12,136 bases of DNA from an uncultured Saprospiraceae bacterium (lineage in GTDB: Bacteria; Bacteroidota; Bacteroidia; Chitinophagales; Saprospiraceae): assembly GCA_905479665.1 (NCBI GenBank), contig CAJQNM010000841.1, forward strand, positions 1-12,136, written 5' to 3'. Both the position numbers and the translations under genes were made by a program. Under the pieces are notes generated by a model. The model had not been told where the DNA came from and ran no database searches. It worked only from the letters and a program-made list of their open reading frames with translations. This document shows positions 9,401 to 12,136 of this stretch, piece after piece (the first letter of the stretch is position 1; each line of letters starts with the position of its first letter).

Positions 9401-10919
9401 TATAAGGAGCCTTGCGATCTTCCGTTACGATGACTAAAGTGTCTTCGGTCAGGTTGTGACAGTCATCTCGAGCCACCACTCGAACAATATGCTTTCCTTT
9501 TGGCAGATCTTGAAAGAGTAAATGGGGTTCTTCCTCACTTGCTTTATAAGTGATATGTCCAGTTTCCCAGATGAGATCTATCGTAATACTGTCAGACGGA
9601 GAGCAATTGTCACGGACTAGTGGAGCTGGTAGATAACCATGTGCGACGCATCCGAAATCGAGCGTGGGATAAGAGACCGTTTTATATGCTTTGCTGGTAT
9701 CTGCCTGGTACAGATCATGGTGCTTCTTGATCCTGATCTTCGGATCATTGAAAGAGATCTGAGGTCCTGTTGTATCAATTACTTCTATCCTGTGCTTGCA
9801 TATACGCGTATGCTCATCACTGGTCGCAAAGGATTTGATCGTCCATGTTCTATCGATGATGTAAGTGCCTGCACATTGTGCTGACTTTTGATCTTTGTAC
9901 GAAATCGAAAACTCACATTGTTGTCCTGGTGCATACAAGGCATATTCCTGAAACATCGGTGTACCACTGATCAACGGATCGTCAGGATATTTGAGAAATG
10001 AGTCGCAAAGAATCACGGTGTCGCTAGGACAAGTGATTTCCTCAAATGTGATCTTTTTCAACCATATGGTGTCAGTGCAGTGACCCATATTTCCAGCCTT
10101 ATCGGTAGCAGCCCATTCTCTTTCGATGTAGCCGGCAAATTCAGGATCTTCGAAGAGGTCGAACCACTCACTACGTAATTCCTCAGCCACCAGCGTGCTG
10201 TCACAATTGTCAGTGACATTTGGTCTTGTATATGACTCATGAAATGGATTCCAGATATTCGGATCTAAACATGTTGTGGTATCATTTTCACACTCCAACA
10301 CAGGACGGGTTCCGTCTGTGAGAGTTATGTAGGATTTGCATTTTTGCTGGGATGCTCTGTGAATCAAGGTGGCGACAATAATCTCACCTGCATAAGACAT
10401 GGGAACCGGATTAGGTACAAATGTCAACCCATCGACAGTGAGGGTTATTTCGAATCCGTCGGCACAAGCGAGCTCTCCAGAAGAAAGCAAGAGCTCCGGA
10501 GTAATGAGTTTTTCACAGTTTTCATCAAAAGGACTATTGACCTGTTGAAAACAGTTTATAGGTCCTCTAGCCACATCATCGGCTATTGAGACGTCCAGTG
10601 TGTTTTCGAAAAAACAACTTCCATTGCGCTCTGTCAGCATCACGGTAAAAGGACCTCCGTTACTCTCGTCCCAGCGTACAGTCACAATGTGACTTGTACT
10701 GGAACCAACTATTTCTCCTCCATTGGAGACTTCCCAGGCATAGGAGTTTGCAGCGGTGTTATCGAAAGTGGTCGTAAACTCCACCTCCGATCCCGGACAA
10801 ACCGTATTGCTACCAAGAATCGGATTGGCCTCCGGACACTGTCCGAAACCCGAGATATGGGAGAGCATCACGCTCCCCAGTATCCCAAAGATTAACCATA
10901 CTTTGTTTGATATTGGCAT
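6414..10919 (-). CDS. T9SS-secreted multidomain protein (PKD-like, HYR-like stalk, dockerin-like, cohesin-like, sorting tail)
   Basis: This is a complete 1501-residue protein. ATG at 10919 is the first in frame after a TAA at 10980-10982. A signal peptide covers about 1-27 (hydrophobic 8-19). A PKD-like domain follows (about 30-113), then HYR-like, Cys-rich Ig-fold modules (about 115-1105; PFCCEDAC at 598-605, DNCGL at 738). Next come a carboxypeptidase-regulatory-like domain (about 1110-1172, SISGTVTSINGAG), a dockerin-like pair (about 1170-1225), a cohesin-like domain (about 1284-1410) and a T9SS type A sorting domain (about 1420-1501, APNPFSRST, then IYDQLGRPI). The second dockerin loop has Ca2+ ligands at D1205, N1207, D1209 and D1216. 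The first loop is degenerate, with E and R where Asp is usual. The protein should cross the outer membrane by T9SS and be released or surface-anchored. Structural, adhesive or assembly roles are likely, and no enzyme domain is seen. Its stalk is paralogous to the gene ending at 5885, and a strong terminator follows. Confidence 0.95.
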   Translation of the reverse strand: MPISNKVWLIFGILGSVMLSHISGFGQCPEANPILGSNTVCPGSEVEFTTTFDNTAANSYAWEVSNGGEIVGSSTSHIVTVRWDESNGGPFTVMLTERNGSCFFENTLDVSIADDVARGPINCFQQVNSPFDENCEKLITPELLLSSGELACADGFEITLTVDGLTFVPNPVPMSYAGEIIVATLIHRASQQKCKSYITLTDGTRPVLECENDTTTCLDPNIWNPFHESYTRPNVTDNCDSTLVAEELRSEWFDLFEDPEFAGYIEREWAATDKAGNMGHCTDTIWLKKITFEEITCPSDTVILCDSFLKYPDDPLISGTPMFQEYALYAPGQQCEFSISYKDQKSAQCAGTYIIDRTWTIKSFATSDEHTRICKHRIEVIDTTGPQISFNDPKIRIKKHHDLYQADTSKAYKTVSYPTLDFGCVAHGYLPAPLVRDNCSPSDSITIDLIWETGHITYKASEEEPHLLFQDLPKGKHIVRVVARDDCHNLTEDTLVIVTEDRKAPYIVADKDPQVTLATYAKVTWIDVSVFDEGTTDNCHLLTVLGRRIDWDSTCCYYAADSMKSEVRDHYDTFYEWVQEDSLQCKDSIGYGWTDQIPFCCEDACSGEPVVIELMAIDAYCNVAKLWVQVTVEDATKPEIAYQLEDLTISCKAYQDYYQEYIDSGRWDVFGTYQRGHHSYEDALADESYTVIKDVICLDPPTPIFGDEPSYPGYDPKPIDYIFERIVYDTIRNGLVYDNCGLSGREKQKVEIGHCGEGWIERVFTFAVGCGPKRDSIKVIQRIEIVNDCPFYEEEVIWPVKDTVVYGCGLTDVETSPPSLRFSQSCREIGIHHEDMVTDELFNADSTCHKIIRTWAVIDWCRQKEDYHEDWYGNQSFHYYEFEQIIYVKDSLGPQISNCDLETLCIGTDCSYDLNHVLDIKDNCTPLVQLEIEWLLYQVVKDGFHLKATGNSHAVEVDSLETGDYKLVVSVEDACNILSYCTDYFEVLDCKKPTPVCVTATTVKLFPVDLNLDGVIDTAIGEIWAQELNLSSYDNCDSELSDFRIRMKGAGEVNDDGLLQPPAIDEKQLSFGCLDIGEQTVELWVVDAQGNADFCEVIIDVQSHFEGCSIDSSISGTVTSINGAGIREVQMVMQRNDDDPIYTMSEGDGRYRFSDINVNAGSHRLSALKEDRTMNGISTADLIQISKHVIGKTEFEDIGRLRAADVNGDGHISVRDLITLRKLLLAKIDSIPGRDFWQFFNRAGESESLFSAESMSEDHLHFMGVKLGDVNGDATFEDESNRNQNQLVLHYLDRDITPGERFEVQFGFDEFIDLTGLQLELQTTADLTLDGYHSADLPIADEHISVNDHHVYLSWDEITGKSIGKDRPIFTLQLQSHTGGRLSNMLALGSGRIMPELYDLSGSVSTLALAADLDKQRIELSVAPNPFSRSTILQVTISEQSTVTLEIYDQLGRPIVSRKMLLTKGSHKIPIEESELVGSGTYHCILKSANLHERISILLIE

Positions 10920-11336
10920 TTTTCCATTTGAACTACTCGCAGAAGTACTTCCAAATATTATGCCAAATCCTAATATGTATTATAAAGTTAGATAGACGAG
11001 TATGTATGGCTATTATTGATGATATTTCAGACCACACAAAAAAAAGGCCGTCCGACAGGAAAAGCTAAGCAATGTTTTTTCATTGCATCTTCTCCCTCGA
11101 GCAGCCATCGTCCAATTCTTATAAACATCAAACGTAACCGACTGATTATTAATAGAATAAATCAGCCGGCCACCCATGAAATAAACCAATAATAAGACGA
11201 CTGATAAACTGAAAGTCACAAGAATTGGCCACATTTTGATTGATTTTCAGGAAACCAGAAAGTTTTTCACTCATGGTTTGGTCTATTATCGTCAGCAAAA
11301 CAATACTTTGGGAGTAGATAAGAAGCAACAAACGCA
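10920..11336. other. Divergent intergenic region
   Basis: This 417-bp spacer lies between the giant minus-strand gene and the plus-strand aminotransferase, so it must hold promoters in both directions. On the minus strand TACGTTTG (11129-11136) matches TAnnTTTG exactly, about 210 bases upstream of 10919. TATAAT also occurs on that strand (10979-10984), without a recognisable -35. On the plus strand ATACTTTG (11303-11310), with TTTG at 11277-11280, is only an approximate -7/-33 pair, with longer than usual spacing. A 6-bp hairpin GCAATG-T6-CATTGC lies at 11069-11086. An eight-A run lies at 11038-11045. None of these is strong enough to call alone. Confidence 0.5.
11013..11234 (-). CDS. Doubtful small membrane protein ORF
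   Basis: This 73-residue ORF begins with a strongly hydrophobic stretch (about residues 2-27, WPILVTFSLSVVLLLVYF), compatible with one membrane segment. The rest is basic and Cys-containing without a recognisable family. Its last codons run through an eight-T tract (11038-11045), which suggests non-coding sequence. It could be a small membrane protein or a chance ORF in the spacer. I favour chance but cannot exclude a gene. Confidence 0.2.
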   Translation of the reverse strand: MWPILVTFSLSVVLLLVYFMGGRLIYSINNQSVTFDVYKNWTMAARGRRCNEKTLLSFSCRTAFFLCGLKYHQ

Positions 11337-12136
11337 ATGAGCAACCAACCCACAACCCCGAAGCTATCACGACGTGTCACTGAAATGGCAGAATCCGCTA
11401 CACTTAAGATGACCCAAGATGCTCGGGAGCTGCGAGAACAAGGTCACGAAGTGATCAGCTTAAGCGTCGGTGAGCCTGATTTTGATACACCCGCACATAT
11501 TCGTGAAGCTGCCAAAAAGGCGCTGGATGAAGGCTATACCCGCTATACTCCGGTACCAGGGCTAAAGATCTTGAGGGAAGCCATCGTCCGTAAATTTAAA
11601 CGGGACAACAATCTGGATTTTAGTGTGAACCAGATCGTGGTCAGCAATGGTGCTAAACAGTCCATTGCCAATCTAGTGCTTGCTTTAGTAGATCCCGGAG
11701 AAGATGTGATTTTATTTACCCCCTATTGGGTCTCTTATCGCGCCATCGTGGAGCTTGCTGGCGGCAAGCCGATCCAGCTTCGGGCTTCGATCGAAAACGA
11801 CTTTAAAGTCACCCCAGCTCAACTGGAGGAGATCATTACGCACCAGACAGCAATGATTATTTTCTCCTCACCTTGCAATCCTACGGGATCGGTCTACACC
11901 AAAAGCGAGCTGGAAGCATTGGCAAACGTGGTAGATAAGTATCCTCAGGCGGTGATTGTAGCGGATGAAATTTATGAGCACATCAATTTTCAGGGCAAGC
12001 ACTTTAGCATAGGGTCTTTGGCACAGGTAAAGGATCAAACGGTCACCGTCAATGGTTTCTCAAAAGGATTTGCGATGACCGGCTGGCGTCTTGGGTATAT
12101 GGGGGCACCTCCTGATATCGCTAAAGCTTGCCAGAA
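11337..12136 (+). CDS. Aspartate aminotransferase (class I/II PLP-dependent, subgroup Ib type), 3' end beyond window
   Basis: The enzyme transfers the amino group of aspartate to 2-oxoglutarate, giving oxaloacetate and glutamate, in the cytoplasm. The window holds 266 residues of a family usually near 400, so about a third is missing at the right edge. Visible landmarks are the N-terminal VGEPDFDTP and GYTRYTPVPGL segments, YWVSY, SSPCNPTG with N181, ADEIYEH with D210 (pairs with the pyridine nitrogen) and Y213, and SKGFAMTGWRLGY. In the last motif K243 is the Schiff-base lysine and R251 binds the PLP phosphate. The subgroup I-beta motifs place it with the Bacillus/Thermus AspAT type rather than the E. 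coli AspC type. Some members of this group also act on prephenate or other amino acids, so exact specificity is uncertain. The ATG at 11337 gives the expected N-terminus. No strong Shine-Dalgarno site is present. It is transcribed divergently from the giant gene and appears functionally unrelated to it. Confidence 0.95.
   Translation, partial: MSNQPTTPKLSRRVTEMAESATLKMTQDARELREQGHEVISLSVGEPDFDTPAHIREAAKKALDEGYTRYTPVPGLKILREAIVRKFKRDNNLDFSVNQIVVSNGAKQSIANLVLALVDPGEDVILFTPYWVSYRAIVELAGGKPIQLRASIENDFKVTPAQLEEIITHQTAMIIFSSPCNPTGSVYTKSELEALANVVDKYPQAVIVADEIYEHINFQGKHFSIGSLAQVKDQTVTVNGFSKGFAMTGWRLGYMGAPPDIAKACQ

Noticed and set aside
10839..10919. Right giant protein as a lipoprotein, because Cys follows the signal peptide
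   Set aside because: The residues before C28 are GFGQ, which lack a lipobox (Leu-x-Gly/Ala-Cys). A normal signal peptidase I site fits better with a T9SS cargo.
11038..11059. Eight-T run on the minus strand after CCTGTCGGACGG, as a possible terminator
   Set aside because: The best stem is only four base pairs with a bulge and a three-base loop, too weak to call an intrinsic terminator.
11149..11370. 73-codon minus-strand ORF with a hydrophobic N-terminus overlapping the aminotransferase start
   Set aside because: It runs antisense into the aminotransferase coding sequence and overlaps the other candidate ORF in another frame. The hydrophobicity reflects T-rich spacer DNA.

Overview
The window looks like a piece of a Bacteroidota chromosome, most likely from the Saprospiria. 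The reasons are a type IX secretion (T9SS) C-terminal sorting domain, very long secreted proteins built from SdrD-B-like, PKD-like, HYR-like, dockerin-like and cohesin-like modules, AT-rich spacers without clear Shine-Dalgarno sites, and one exact Bacteroidota-type -7 promoter motif. The genus assignment is inference. I saw no tRNA, rRNA, CRISPR array, insertion sequence or phage gene.

There are three well-supported genes. (1) From 5885 leftwards to the window edge, on the minus strand, runs a giant open frame with no stop codon in the window. It encodes at least 1961 residues of a secreted multidomain protein: signal peptide, SdrD-B-like domain, a propeller-like region with a malectin domain inside it, a second SdrD-B-like domain, a PKD-like domain and a long Cys-rich HYR-like stalk. 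(2) A 528-bp spacer follows, with several nested short repeats, a candidate promoter for gene 1 and a clear intrinsic terminator for the next gene. (3) 6414-10919 (minus) is a complete 1501-residue secreted protein: signal peptide, PKD-like domain, HYR-like stalk, carboxypeptidase-regulatory-like domain, dockerin-like pair, cohesin-like domain and T9SS tail. (4) A 417-bp divergent spacer contains one doubtful 73-residue membrane ORF. (5) 11337 to the right edge (plus) is the first two thirds of a class I (subgroup Ib type) aspartate aminotransferase.

The two giant proteins are neighbours in the same orientation and are distant tandem paralogues. Residues about 1310-1961 of the first align by eye with about 295-823 of the second, including several Cys-containing landmarks in the same order, while their N-terminal heads differ. 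The pair reads as two surface or secreted proteins with a shared stalk and different heads. The first should end, outside the window, in a dockerin/cohesin/T9SS tail like that of the second. The terminator between them suggests separate transcription. The aminotransferase is an ordinary metabolic gene with no evident link to them.

I did not find a convincing new biological system. The most interesting points are the paralogous pair, the malectin insertion, a helix-rich insert in one paralogue, and the repeat-laden leader of gene 1.
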